64,000 bases of DNA. It comes from Senimuribacter intestinalis (lineage in GTDB: Bacteria; Bacillota; Clostridia; Peptostreptococcales; Anaerovoracaceae). The DNA lies in the NCBI GenBank assembly GCA_943192975.1, contig CALPCJ010000008.1, positions 69,864 through 133,863 on the forward strand, in the 5' to 3' direction. Both the position numbers and the translations under genes were made by a program. Below the pieces are notes generated by a model. That model made no database searches. It was not told the origin of the DNA and saw only the letters and a program-made list of their open reading frames with translations. Shown piece by piece: positions 44,461 to 53,767 of this stretch (positions are counted from its first letter, which is position 1; each line of letters starts with the position of its first letter).

Positions 44461-44570
44461 TTATCCACAAATTTTTAACTTTAAATTTTTAAGATATTGC
44501 AAGGGGCAGAAAAGTTATCCACAGAATCCACAGCCCCTACTACTATTACTACTAAATTAATATAAGAAAA
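44461..44570 (+). promoter_or_regulatory. oriC part 2: DnaA boxes, GC clamp, DnaA-trios and AT-rich unwinding region
   Basis: DnaA boxes TTATCCACA at 44461-44469 and 44515-44523, directly followed by the weaker GAATCCACA (44524-44532), a GCCCC block (44533-44537), then six trinucleotides TAC TAC TAT TAC TAC TAA (44538-44555; TAG/TAA trios on the other strand) and an A/T tract. This is the layout of the basal unwinding system known from B. subtilis. The remaining 145-nt gap holds no gene. Confidence 0.85.
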
Positions 44571-44595
44571 AGATGGCATTTCGGAGGTTTTAAGT

Positions 44596-45711
44596 ATGAA
44601 ATTCACATGCAACCAATCAGTTCTCACCAAAGCATTAAATATCGTGTCCAAAGCGGTCACATCGAGAACCACTATTCCAATTTTAAAAGGTATCCTTTTA
44701 GAAGTATCTGATAACGGCACATTAAAAATGTCAGCCTCAGATTTAGATATTACGATAGAAGAAACAATTGAAGTTGAAAACACCGAAAGCGGTTCCATTG
44801 TAGTACAGTCAAAACTTTTTGGCGATATTATCAGAAAGCTTCCTAATGCCGATGTCAGTGTGGAACAGGAAGAAGGAAACGTAATCATCAAATGCATGAA
44901 TTCTCAGTTCAGTATCATAGGTCTTTCTCCTGATGAATTTCCAAATATAAAAGATATAGAAGAAAATCAAGACAATATCGTATTCAATAAAACAATTTTA
45001 AAAGAGATGATTAGAAAAACATCTTTTGCTGCCAGCATTGATGAATCAAAAGGTGTTATTACAGGTATTCTTATTGAGCTTTTAGCAGATGGTATAAACA
45101 TGGTTGCAATCGATGGCTACAGAATGGCAATCACCAGAGAAGCTATGATTAATAAAGAAGAAAAGAACGTCATTATTTCTGCAAAAATTATGAACGAAAT
45201 CAGTAAGATTTTAAGTGATGCATCAGAAGAAGATGAAAATGTAAAACTTTTCATGAGTGATAAAAAAGCTATCTTTATGATTGGCAGCGTAAAGGTTGTC
45301 CTCAGACTTCTTGACGGTGAATTCATCAAATACAAGGATGTGCTTCCAAAAGACAATAAAATAAAAGTGAAAGTCAACAAAGGAGATTTGATGGAAAGTA
45401 TAGAAAGAGCTTCCTTGCTTTCTAAAGAAGGAAAGAACAATCTCATTAAAATGTCCATCAAAGATACCATCGTTACCATCACTTCTAAGTCTGAAGAGGG
45501 AAATGTAAAAGAAGAAGTTATCATTTCTAAAGAAGGAGAAGATTTGGATATCGGATTCAATGCAAAATATGTCCTCGACGTGATGAAATCTATCGATGAT
45601 GAAGAAGTATATATGTACTTCAACACACCAATTACCCCTTGCCTTGTAGAGCCAATTGAAGGGGAAGCATTTGAATACTTGATTCTTCCTGTTAGAATCA
45701 CCAACAATTAA
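44596..45711 (+). CDS. dnaN: DNA polymerase III beta sliding clamp
   Basis: Processivity clamp. The 371-residue protein is composed of three similar domains and begins MKFTCNQSVLTKALNIVSKAV; ISGSDLDITIE-type motif (SASDLDITIEET) and the C-terminal LILPVRI are typical. Follows dnaA after the unwinding region. Confidence 0.97.
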   Translation: MKFTCNQSVLTKALNIVSKAVTSRTTIPILKGILLEVSDNGTLKMSASDLDITIEETIEVENTESGSIVVQSKLFGDIIRKLPNADVSVEQEEGNVIIKCMNSQFSIIGLSPDEFPNIKDIEENQDNIVFNKTILKEMIRKTSFAASIDESKGVITGILIELLADGINMVAIDGYRMAITREAMINKEEKNVIISAKIMNEISKILSDASEEDENVKLFMSDKKAIFMIGSVKVVLRLLDGEFIKYKDVLPKDNKIKVKVNKGDLMESIERASLLSKEGKNNLIKMSIKDTIVTITSKSEEGNVKEEVIISKEGEDLDIGFNAKYVLDVMKSIDDEEVYMYFNTPITPCLVEPIEGEAFEYLILPVRITNN

Positions 45712-45713
45712 TT

Positions 45714-46811
45714 ATGTACATTAAAAATATAGAGTTAACTAATTTTAGAAATTATAACCATTTAAAAGTGGATTTTAATAAAAATGTAAATCTTTTCCTG
45801 GGTAATAACGCCCAGGGAAAGACTAATTTACTGGAAAGTATATACATTACTTCTATTGGTAGATCTTTTAGAACCAATAAGGACAGCGATCTTGTAAAAT
45901 TTGATCAATCCATAGCAAAAGTTAAGGTAGAAGCTGAAAAAGAAGTCTTTGACACTTCTGTAGAAATTACCATTAAAAAAGACGCCAAGAAATCCATAAA
46001 AAAAGACGGCATCAATATCAAACGAACGTCTGAACTTCTTGAAAATATCCTGATTGTAATTTTTTCGCCGGAGGATTTGAAAATCGTCAAAGATGAGCCG
46101 GAAAAGAGAAGAAAGTTCATAGATAGAGAGCTTTGTCAGATACAACCTCTCTATTATGACAGCTTGACTAACTATAAGAAAACATTGGTTCAGCGAAACA
46201 CTTATCTGAAAGAAGAAAATATAGATAACAGCATTTTGGATTTGTGGGATACCCAGCTTGCTCATTACGGCGCACGAATCATTCATATTAGAGAAAAGTT
46301 CATCAAAAAAATCAGTAATTTCAGTGGAAAGATCCACAGCAGCATTACTAATGGAAAAGAGAGTCTTTTTCTGGAGTATAATCCTAATGTTGCATATATG
46401 GAATCGCTAGAAGATTTGGAAGGTTTTTTTTATGATGAAATCAAAAAAGCCTTTAAAAATGATTTTCGCCAGCGCACTACTACAAAAGGACCTCATAAAG
46501 ATGATATTTCATTTTATGTCAATGGGATTGATATGAGAAGTTTTGGTTCTCAGGGTCAGCAGCGTACCTGTGCTCTTTCACTGAAGCTGGCTGAGCTGAA
46601 TCTGATTAAAGAAGAAACCGAAGAAGATGCGATTCTGCTCCTTGACGATGTGATGAGTGAACTGGATATTGAAAGACAGGAATATCTAATCAAAACCTTG
46701 AAAAATAATCAGCTTTTTATTACTACGACTGATATTTCCGGTGAAATTTTAAAATCCTTTCCCGAAGCAAAAGTGATTTACATCGAGAAAGGGGAAATGA
46801 GAGAAAATTAA
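45714..46811 (+). CDS. recF: DNA replication and repair protein RecF
   Basis: SMC-like ATPase of the RecFOR gap-repair pathway. The 365-residue protein has YIKNIELTNFRNY, Walker A GNNAQGKTNLLE, the signature SQGQQR and Walker B ILLLDDVMSELD. It starts 2 nt after dnaN; the small S4-domain gene (yaaA/rlbA) often found between the two is absent. Confidence 0.97.
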   Translation: MYIKNIELTNFRNYNHLKVDFNKNVNLFLGNNAQGKTNLLESIYITSIGRSFRTNKDSDLVKFDQSIAKVKVEAEKEVFDTSVEITIKKDAKKSIKKDGINIKRTSELLENILIVIFSPEDLKIVKDEPEKRRKFIDRELCQIQPLYYDSLTNYKKTLVQRNTYLKEENIDNSILDLWDTQLAHYGARIIHIREKFIKKISNFSGKIHSSITNGKESLFLEYNPNVAYMESLEDLEGFFYDEIKKAFKNDFRQRTTTKGPHKDDISFYVNGIDMRSFGSQGQQRTCALSLKLAELNLIKEETEEDAILLLDDVMSELDIERQEYLIKTLKNNQLFITTTDISGEILKSFPEAKVIYIEKGEMREN

Positions 46812-46860
46812 ACCTATTAAGAATTACGATATATATCGACAGTTTTTAATAGGTTTTTTC
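46811..46860 (+). terminator. Intrinsic terminator of dnaN-recF
   Basis: 11-bp stem AAACCTATTAA / TTAATAGGTTT followed by TTT; starts at the recF stop codon. Confidence 0.85.
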
Positions 46861-46930
46861 GTACTAAATTAACGTTTCTGCGGCTTTTTTAATAGAGTTA
46901 AGGTAAAAATGATAAAATACACTTATTTTC

Positions 46931-46959
46931 TTGTAAAATCGCTTGTTTTAGTGTATAAT
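46931..46959 (+). promoter_or_regulatory. gyrB-gyrA promoter
   Basis: TTGTAA, 17-bp spacer, perfect TATAAT, 57 nt before the gyrB ATG. Confidence 0.8.
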
Positions 46960-47016
46960 GGAAAAAGCGCTTAAAATTAACAGAGAAAATAAAAATTGAT
47001 ATAAGGTGGGTGTAAG

Positions 47017-48948
47017 ATGAGCAAAGAAGAGAAAAATCAAAATCAGTATGACGCCGCCCAAATTCAGGTACTGGAGGGTCTTGAAGCAGTTCGTAAAAGA
47101 CCTGGTATGTACATAGGCAGTACCGGACCTAGAGGGCTCCATCATCTGGTATACGAAATTGTTGACAACAGTGTGGACGAAGCACTTGCTGGTTACTGTA
47201 AATCTATCAATGTAACCATTCAGAAAGATAATTCTATTATGGTAGAAGATGACGGTCGAGGTATGCCGGTTGATAATCACCCGAAACTTGGCATTCCAGC
47301 TGTGGAAGTTATTCATACAGTCCTTCATGCCGGCGGTAAATTCGGCGGAGGAGGATATAAGGTTTCCGGCGGTCTGCACGGTGTAGGTGCTTCCGTTGTT
47401 AATGCCCTTTCTACTAGAATGGAAGTAGAAGTTAAGAGAAACGGAAACATTTACAGACAGGAATATGAAAGAGGTAAAACTGTTGCACCTCTCGCAATCG
47501 TAGGGGAATCCAAGAAGACAGGTTCTAAGACAATTTTCTGGCCGGATCCTGAAATTTTTCAGGAAACTACAGAGTACGATTATGATACTCTGCAGCACAG
47601 ACTTAGAGAAATGGCGTTCCTTAACAAGGGAATTAAGATTGTTCTTTCTGATGAAAGAGAAGGAAAGAAAAAGAAAGAAGTTTTCCATTATGAAGGCGGT
47701 CTGAAGGAATTTGTAAAGCATCTGAATAATAATAAAGATGCCCTCCATGAGGAAATCATCTATTTTGAAGTAAGCAAAAAGGATATGGAACTTGAAGTTG
47801 CCATGCAGTATACTGATCGGTATAACGAAATGGTTCTTTCTTATGCCAATAATATTAGTACTACAGAAGGCGGTACCCATATGGCAGGCTTCCGTACAGC
47901 GCTTACAAGAGTATTCAACGACTATGCAAGAAAAAATAAGATTTTGAAAGACAATGACGATTCCCTTGCCGGCGAAGACGTAAGAGAAGGTATTACAGCC
48001 ATCGTATCTGTAAAACTGACAGAACCTCAGTTTGAAGGACAGACTAAGACAAAGCTGGGAAATACTGAGATGAGAGGTTTCGTAGAAACTTCTACCAGTG
48101 AAAATTTAACAGCTTTCCTTGAAGAAAATCCAACTCAGGCGAAAGTTATATTAGAAAAATGTCTCCGTGCATCAAGAGCCAGAGAAGCTGCAAGAAAAGC
48201 AAGAGAATTGACAAGACGAAAAAGTGCTCTTGACAGTATTGCTTTGCCAGGAAAACTAGCCGATTGTTCTGAAAAGGATCCGGCAAAGTCTGAGATTTTC
48301 TTAGTCGAGGGTGACTCCGCAGGTGGCAGCGCAAAGCAAGGTCGTGACAGATTGAGACAGGCTGTTCTTCCGCTTCGTGGTAAAATCTTAAATGTAGAAA
48401 AAGCAAGACTGGATAAGATTTTAAATTCTGATGAAATCAAGAATATGATTACTGCGTTTGGCTGTGGTATCGGCAACGAATTTGATGAAAACAAGCTGAG
48501 ATATCACAAAATTATCATCATGACCGATGCCGACGTCGACGGCGCCCATATCAGAACATTACTGCTTACTTTCTTCTTCAGATATATGACGCCATTGATC
48601 GAAGGTGGTTATGTTTATGCTGCAAAACCGCCGCTTTTCCTGACAAAAAGAGGCAAAGAGGTTTACTATACGTACAGTGAACCTGAGCAGGACAGACTGA
48701 TGGCGAAGCTGAAGGAAGACGGAAAAGCAGGTAAAATAGACATTCAGAGATACAAGGGTCTTGGTGAAATGGACTTCCATCAGCTTTGGGAAACCACGAT
48801 GGACTACAATAACAGAACCTTAATTCAGATTACCATCGACGATGCTGCAGCTGCAGACGAAGTATTTACAGTGTTGATGGGAGATAAGGTTCCGCCTAGA
48901 AAGAAATTTATCGAAGATAATGCACACTTAGCAGAACTTGACATTTAA
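47017..48948 (+). CDS. gyrB: DNA gyrase subunit B
   Basis: ATPase subunit introducing negative supercoils. The 643-residue protein has the GHKL ATPase (VLEGLEAVRKRPGMYIG, fragment RKRPGMYIG; DDGRGMPVD), the Toprim EGDSAGGSAKQGRDR and MTDADVDGAHIRTLLLTFF (fragment TDADVDGAHI) motifs. SD GGTGGG-like. Co-transcribed with gyrA. Confidence 0.98.
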   Translation: MSKEEKNQNQYDAAQIQVLEGLEAVRKRPGMYIGSTGPRGLHHLVYEIVDNSVDEALAGYCKSINVTIQKDNSIMVEDDGRGMPVDNHPKLGIPAVEVIHTVLHAGGKFGGGGYKVSGGLHGVGASVVNALSTRMEVEVKRNGNIYRQEYERGKTVAPLAIVGESKKTGSKTIFWPDPEIFQETTEYDYDTLQHRLREMAFLNKGIKIVLSDEREGKKKKEVFHYEGGLKEFVKHLNNNKDALHEEIIYFEVSKKDMELEVAMQYTDRYNEMVLSYANNISTTEGGTHMAGFRTALTRVFNDYARKNKILKDNDDSLAGEDVREGITAIVSVKLTEPQFEGQTKTKLGNTEMRGFVETSTSENLTAFLEENPTQAKVILEKCLRASRAREAARKARELTRRKSALDSIALPGKLADCSEKDPAKSEIFLVEGDSAGGSAKQGRDRLRQAVLPLRGKILNVEKARLDKILNSDEIKNMITAFGCGIGNEFDENKLRYHKIIIMTDADVDGAHIRTLLLTFFFRYMTPLIEGGYVYAAKPPLFLTKRGKEVYYTYSEPEQDRLMAKLKEDGKAGKIDIQRYKGLGEMDFHQLWETTMDYNNRTLIQITIDDAAAADEVFTVLMGDKVPPRKKFIEDNAHLAELDI

Positions 48949-48965
48949 GAAAGGAGGGCAAAAGT

Positions 48966-51473
48966 ATGAATACATTATTAGAAGATACAAAATTAGAACA
49001 GCATGAGATATCTAAAGAAATGAAAAAATCCTACATCGACTACTCCATGAGTGTTATTGTAGGACGTGCCCTTCCTGATGTCAGAGACGGACTGAAGCCG
49101 GTTCACAGAAGAATTCTTTACGGTATGAGCCAGCTGGGCGTTACACCGGATAAACCGCATAAAAAATCCGCCCGTATTGTCGGTGAAGTAATGGGTAAAT
49201 ATCACCCACACGGCGATAGCTCTATTTACGATGCTATGGTAAGACTGGCACAAGATTTTTCTACCAGATATATGTTGGTAGATGGTCACGGAAACTTCGG
49301 TTCCGTCGATGGTGACGGCGCCGCTGCAATGCGTTATACAGAAGCAAGAATGACGCCGTTTTCTCTGCAGATGATCAGGGATATTGAAAAAGAAACGGTA
49401 AACTTTGTAGATAATTTTGACGGTGAAGAAAAAGAACCAGTAGTGCTGCCAAGTAGATTTCCTAACCTTTTAGTAAATGGTTCCAACGGTATCGCCGTAG
49501 GTATGGCAACTTCCATTCCGCCGCATAATCTCAGTGAAGTCATCGATGCTACAGTAGAGTTGATTGATAACGAAGAAGCAACTGTAGAAGATTTGATGAA
49601 ATATGTCAAAGGACCAGATTTTCCAACGGGTGCGACTATCCTTGGAAAGAACGGCGTAAGAGAAGCCTACAAAACCGGTATCGGTAAGGTAAAGGTTCGT
49701 TCCTGTTGCGAAATTGAAGAAACTGATAGAGGGCGTTCACAAATTATTGTAACGGAAATTCCTTATCAGGTAAACAAAGCTAGACTCATCGAAAAGATGG
49801 CAGAACTTGTAAAGGATAAGAGAATCGAAGGCATTTATGCAATCCGAGATGAATCCAATCGTAACGGTATGCGTATCGTCATCGAACTGAAGAGAGATGC
49901 AAATCCTCAGATTACGCTGAACAGATTATATAAGCATACACAGCTGCAGGAAAGCTACAGCATGATTATGATTGCTTTGGTAGACGGTCGTCCAAAGGTT
50001 CTTAATCTCTATGACATTCTTTCAGAGTACTTGAAATTCCAGAAGGAAGTTGTAACCAGAAGAACTCAATTTGACCTGAAAAAAGCCGAAGCCAGAGCCC
50101 ACATCTTAGAAGGTCTGCGTATCGCTCTTGATAATATTGATGAAATTATTAAAATCATCAGAAGCGCATATAATGACGCAAGAGAAAAGTTGATGGAACG
50201 TTTCGGACTTTCAGAAATTCAGGCGCAGGCAATTTTGGATATGAGACTTGCCAGACTGCAAGGACTGGAAAGAGAAAAAATCGACAAAGAGTATGCTGAG
50301 CTGATGGAAAGAATCGCTTACTTTAATTCGCTGCTTGCTGATGAAAAACTGCTCATGGGTGTTGTAAAAGATGAACTTCTGGAAATCAAAGAAAAATACG
50401 GTGATGACAGAAGAACCAAGATGGTTGCAGATGTAGATGAATTTGACGATGAAGACTTAGTTGCAGAAGAAAAAGTAGCGATTACTTTGACGCATCTTGG
50501 ATATATCAAGAGAGTTCCGGCTGACACCTATAAAGCACAGAGACGTGGCGGTAAGGGCATTACAGGCATTACGACCAGAGAAAACGACTTTGTAAAAGAC
50601 CTGATTATGACCTCTACTCACGACTATCTCATGTTCTTTACCAATACAGGAAAAGCGCATAAGATTAAAGCATTTGAAATTCCAGAAGCGACAAGAACAG
50701 CTAAGGGTACGCCGGCTGTCAACTTCCTGAATCTGATGCAGAGAGAAAGAATTACAGCAATTATTCCGGTACAGGAATTTGCAGATGATAAATTCCTCAT
50801 TGCTGTAACTAAGAACGGTACGATTAAGAAGACACCGCTTTCTCAGTTTGATACGCAGAGAAAGACTGGTCTTATTGCTATCAACTTAAAGGATGACGAC
50901 CAGTTAATCGGTATCAAAGAAACTACTGGAAGCAACAATGTAATCATAGTAACCAAAAATGGTAAATGTATCTGCTTCTCTGAAGAAGATGTAAGAAGCA
51001 TGGGTAGAATTGCCGGTGGTGTTCGTGCAATTAAGCTTGAAAAAGATGATGAAGTTGTAGCAATGGAACTTGTTGAACCGGGTCAGGAGCTGCTGGTAGT
51101 AACAGAAAATGGTTACGGTAAAAGAACTCCTGTAGAAGACTATAAGATTCAGGTGCGCGGCGGTAAAGGTCTTTTGACTTATGATAAATCCAAGTTCAAA
51201 AAGACCGGTGCTCTTATCGGTGCAATGGTTGTCGATGAAGATGACGAAGCTCTGATGATTAATTCAGATGGAATCATCATCAGAATCAGAGCTGGAGAAG
51301 TATCCAAACTGGGCAGAGCAACCCAGGGTGTAAAGATTATGAAGGTCGAAGACGAAGTAAAAATTGTCGCTATGGCAAAAGTAATCAAAGAAGATGAGGA
51401 AGAGGAAGTAAAAGAAAAACCTGCAAAGGAAGAAGCACCGAAAGAAGACGGTGACGAACAGCTTACTCTGTAA
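48966..51473 (+). CDS. gyrA: DNA gyrase subunit A
   Basis: DNA cleavage/rejoining subunit. The 835-residue protein has the active-site Tyr in AMRYTEAR, the quinolone-resistance region (GKYHPHGDSSIYD; Ser-Ser positions following the HPHGD), and the C-terminal pinwheel with the GyrA-box RRGGKG (QRRGGKGITG). C-terminal tail is acidic (EDEEEEVKEKPAKEEAP). SD AGGAGG. Terminator follows. Confidence 0.98.
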   Translation: MNTLLEDTKLEQHEISKEMKKSYIDYSMSVIVGRALPDVRDGLKPVHRRILYGMSQLGVTPDKPHKKSARIVGEVMGKYHPHGDSSIYDAMVRLAQDFSTRYMLVDGHGNFGSVDGDGAAAMRYTEARMTPFSLQMIRDIEKETVNFVDNFDGEEKEPVVLPSRFPNLLVNGSNGIAVGMATSIPPHNLSEVIDATVELIDNEEATVEDLMKYVKGPDFPTGATILGKNGVREAYKTGIGKVKVRSCCEIEETDRGRSQIIVTEIPYQVNKARLIEKMAELVKDKRIEGIYAIRDESNRNGMRIVIELKRDANPQITLNRLYKHTQLQESYSMIMIALVDGRPKVLNLYDILSEYLKFQKEVVTRRTQFDLKKAEARAHILEGLRIALDNIDEIIKIIRSAYNDAREKLMERFGLSEIQAQAILDMRLARLQGLEREKIDKEYAELMERIAYFNSLLADEKLLMGVVKDELLEIKEKYGDDRRTKMVADVDEFDDEDLVAEEKVAITLTHLGYIKRVPADTYKAQRRGGKGITGITTRENDFVKDLIMTSTHDYLMFFTNTGKAHKIKAFEIPEATRTAKGTPAVNFLNLMQRERITAIIPVQEFADDKFLIAVTKNGTIKKTPLSQFDTQRKTGLIAINLKDDDQLIGIKETTGSNNVIIVTKNGKCICFSEEDVRSMGRIAGGVRAIKLEKDDEVVAMELVEPGQELLVVTENGYGKRTPVEDYKIQVRGGKGLLTYDKSKFKKTGALIGAMVVDEDDEALMINSDGIIIRIRAGEVSKLGRATQGVKIMKVEDEVKIVAMAKVIKEDEEEEVKEKPAKEEAPKEDGDEQLTL

Positions 51474-51482
51474 TTAAAAATA

Positions 51483-51535
51483 AAAGGCTGTCGCACAGTT
51501 TAAAGATTCGTTTAGATGGAGCGACAGCTTTCTTC
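51483..51535 (+). terminator. Intrinsic terminator of gyrB-gyrA
   Basis: 8-bp stem GCTGTCGC / GCGACAGC with flanking A/T pairs, followed by TTTCTTCTTTTT. Confidence 0.85.
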
Positions 51536-51576
51536 TTTTTGGCGCTGCACATCGTTTCTTTTCACTTATATTTTTC

Positions 51577-51804
51577 TGTACATATTTTGGAGGATTTTGT
51601 CGATAATATGCACTCCTGTGTGCATATTTTAAGAAAAAATGCCTTTAATATGCACATTTGCGCAGCTAAGAACTAAAAAAGCTGCCGAATGAACAATGAA
51701 ATTGCCTTTCAACAGCTTTGACTGTACATATTTTTGAAAGTTTTTAAAAAAATATGCAGAGCGTTATGCATATTTTTAGGATTTTTTGCGAATATATGTA
51801 CATT
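51577..51804. repeat. TGCATATTT palindromic intergenic repeat, cluster B (two units)
   Basis: Unit B1 (51577-51658): TGTACATATTTT ... AATATGCA (36 bp), spacer of 8, TGCATATTTT ... AATATGCACATT (38 bp). Unit B2 (51723-51804): the same 36-8-38 geometry (51723-51758, spacer, 51767-51804). Same architecture as at 12474-12689. The 383-nt gap between gyrA and the rsbW-like gene holds these repeats and the gyrA terminator, and nothing else recognisable. Confidence 0.7.
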
Positions 51805-51856
51805 CACAGCCAGTTATTGGATTTATAAAAATTATGCTGATAGAGGAGTTATTTAA

Positions 51857-52255
51857 ATGGATCAGTTAAAATTTACAATACCGGGAAAACCGGAATATCT
51901 GACAATGCTGCGTCTTGCAATCAGCTCGGTAGCAGTAACCGCAGGTTTTGATCTTGATGGAGCTGAAGATATAAAAACAGCTGTATCTGAGGCTTGCAAA
52001 CTGGTATCCTGCCATGGTTTTGACGGATTTTCCGACAAGTACGAACTGCAATGCAGCGTAGAGGAAGGGAGGATTGAAATCATCATAGAAGACAGATGTG
52101 AAAATCATACCCTTGAAAAGCTGCATAAACCTTGCAAAAACTGCCCAACTGAAGGAAATATCGGTGTTTATGTTATTCAAACACTGATGAATGAAGTAGA
52201 AATTAATGTTTTAGAGAACGGACAAAAGTCAATAAAAATGGTGAAATATTTATGA
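51857..52255 (+). CDS. rsbW: RsbW/SpoIIAB-like anti-sigma factor serine kinase
   Basis: GHKL-type ATPase that binds and silences a sigma factor and phosphorylates its antagonist. The 132-residue protein has an N-box-like VSEACKLV, the second ATP motif IIEDRCENH and the G-box-like EGNIGVYVIQ. Three Cys residues (CENH..CKNC) are unusual. Its stop overlaps the sigma gene ATG (ATGA). The usual RsbV/SpoIIAA gene is not adjacent, so the antagonist must lie elsewhere or control is different. Confidence 0.8.
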   Translation: MDQLKFTIPGKPEYLTMLRLAISSVAVTAGFDLDGAEDIKTAVSEACKLVSCHGFDGFSDKYELQCSVEEGRIEIIIEDRCENHTLEKLHKPCKNCPTEGNIGVYVIQTLMNEVEINVLENGQKSIKMVKYL

Positions 52256-52986
52256 TGGAACAAGAATTGTTTATCAAATACAAAGACAATCCCACCAGAG
52301 AACTTCGTAACGAAATTGTAGAAAAACATCTTTACATGGTAGACATTCTGATTCGGAAATATCTAGGAAAAGGCGTAGAATATGACGATCTTTATCAGGT
52401 TGGTGCTCTTGCTCTTGTTTCTGCTGTGGAGCGCTTTGATCCGGAAAAAGGATATGAGTTCAGCTCTTTTGCAACACCAACTATTTTGGGAGAAATCAAA
52501 AAATATTTCCGGGACAAGCAATGGAGTTTAAAGGTTCCCCGCCGCCTGAAAGAGATTGCCGCGAAGGTCCAGGAAACTAAGGAAACACTTTACACGGAGT
52601 ATCATCGTAAACCGACGGTGGAAGAAATCAGCAAGGCTACAGGCTTTTCAAAGGAGCAGATTATCGAGGCACAGGAAAGTTCCCAGGCTTACGGTACTTA
52701 TTCTCTTGATAAAACCTTTGATGACATGGGAGAAGATGGGGAAAGTCCGCTTCTCGAAAAGTATGCCGGTTTTGTGGAAAAAGGCTATGAACGGATTGAA
52801 ATCTCTGAGATTATCAAAAAGGTAATGGCTACTTTCAGTGAGCAGCAGCTTTACATATGCAAGCAGCGGTTTATCCATAACCGCTCTCAAGCAGAAATTG
52901 CAAAGGCTCTCGGCGTTTCCCAGATGACCGTGTCGCGGGCTGAGAAAAATATTATCAGCCGGTTTCAGGAGGAACTGAAACACTAG
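52252..52986 (+). CDS. sigB: Sigma-70 factor of the SigB/SigF/SigG group
   Basis: Alternative sigma factor of 244 residues. Region 2: LYMVDILIRKYLGKGVEYDDLYQVGALALVSAVERFDPEKG (fragments YDDLYQVGALAL, RFDP), DNA-melting FSSFATPTILGEIKKYFRDKQW (fragment FATPTILGEI), region 3 and region 4 HTH SQAEIAKALGVSQMTVSRAEKNI (fragment GVSQMTVSRAEK). Coupled with an RsbW-type anti-sigma factor, so SigB-like general stress regulation is the simplest role; SigF/SigG-like sporulation function is the alternative. Confidence 0.85.
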   Translation: MMEQELFIKYKDNPTRELRNEIVEKHLYMVDILIRKYLGKGVEYDDLYQVGALALVSAVERFDPEKGYEFSSFATPTILGEIKKYFRDKQWSLKVPRRLKEIAAKVQETKETLYTEYHRKPTVEEISKATGFSKEQIIEAQESSQAYGTYSLDKTFDDMGEDGESPLLEKYAGFVEKGYERIEISEIIKKVMATFSEQQLYICKQRFIHNRSQAEIAKALGVSQMTVSRAEKNIISRFQEELKH

Positions 52987-52987
52987 A

Positions 52988-53015
52988 AAAGAGCCGCATA
53001 AATTTGCGGCTCTTT
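52988..53015. terminator. Bidirectional terminator between sigB and the racemase-like gene
   Basis: 11-bp perfect stem AAAGAGCCGCA / TGCGGCTCTTT with U-tract on both strands, serving the convergent genes. Confidence 0.88.
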
Positions 53016-53027
53016 AAGGTTTTGTAT

Positions 53028-53756
53028 TTACAGCCTTAAAATTTTAGCTGAAGCAATCTGTGGACTGATAGAAACGGAATTGTCATATCCCAGCATAACC
53101 ATAGTTTCCAGGAATTTTATAGCATTTGCCATGGGTTCGATAACGGTTATATTTATGTGCTCCTCTTTCAGCCTTGCATTGAGGGTATTTGCAATATAAA
53201 ACATTCCAGTACATCCCAGGCAAACTGCCTTGATGCCGTAATCGTCAGACATTTTTTTGCAGATAGAAAGCAGTCTGTCTATCAGGAAATTCGCCTGTTC
53301 ACGAATATCGTTTACTTCTAAATCAACAGGGATAATAGAGGCGATATGGTCCAGCATACCTATTTGCTTTGCCTTTCTTTCTTCGTGAATAATTCCCGCT
53401 GTGTCGGTGGTAATAATACCAATTTTATCTGCGAGAATCAGCGCAGAATGTATTGCCGCCTGATATGGACCGATAACGGGAGTAATGGCAAGTTCTCTGC
53501 AAGCAGATACGCCCGGATCATCAAAGCAATTCACATATATGCTATCGTAGGATTTACTCAGCGTTTTTACCAGATTTACAGTTTGCCAGCCGTTGTAAAT
53601 ATCCTGTAAATCCGATTCAATAGAAGTGTATCCTTGCGGAATTTGTGCAAATTCGATGACCGTATCTGGATGAAGATAGGGCTGAAGATATGAAAGAATA
53701 TCAGTTTTTTTGTTCTCATATTCCGCAGTCACAGGGATTAAAAATAAAAGTTTCAT
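53028..53756 (-). CDS. Asp/Glu/hydantoin racemase family protein
   Basis: Start at 53756 has SD AGAGGAG; the longer frame has none. The 242-residue product carries the two catalytic cysteines in the hydantoin-racemase setting: VNCFDDPGVSACRE (Cys77) and CLGCTGM (Cys182). The family interconverts enantiomers of amino acids or of 5-substituted hydantoins by a two-base mechanism. It is translationally close (11-nt gap with its SD) to the DUF917 gene. No hydantoinase is nearby, so the true substrate is inferred only from motifs. Confidence 0.75.
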   Translation of the reverse strand: MKLLFLIPVTAEYENKKTDILSYLQPYLHPDTVIEFAQIPQGYTSIESDLQDIYNGWQTVNLVKTLSKSYDSIYVNCFDDPGVSACRELAITPVIGPYQAAIHSALILADKIGIITTDTAGIIHEERKAKQIGMLDHIASIIPVDLEVNDIREQANFLIDRLLSICKKMSDDYGIKAVCLGCTGMFYIANTLNARLKEEHINITVIEPMANAIKFLETMVMLGYDNSVSISPQIASAKILRL

Positions 53757-53767
53757 CAGCGCTCCTC

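Noticed and set aside
46948..47880. Long minus-strand frame of 310 codons opposite gyrB
   Set aside because: Lies entirely in the shadow of gyrB, is rich in Phe/Leu/Ile as expected for the antisense of coding DNA, and has no RBS.
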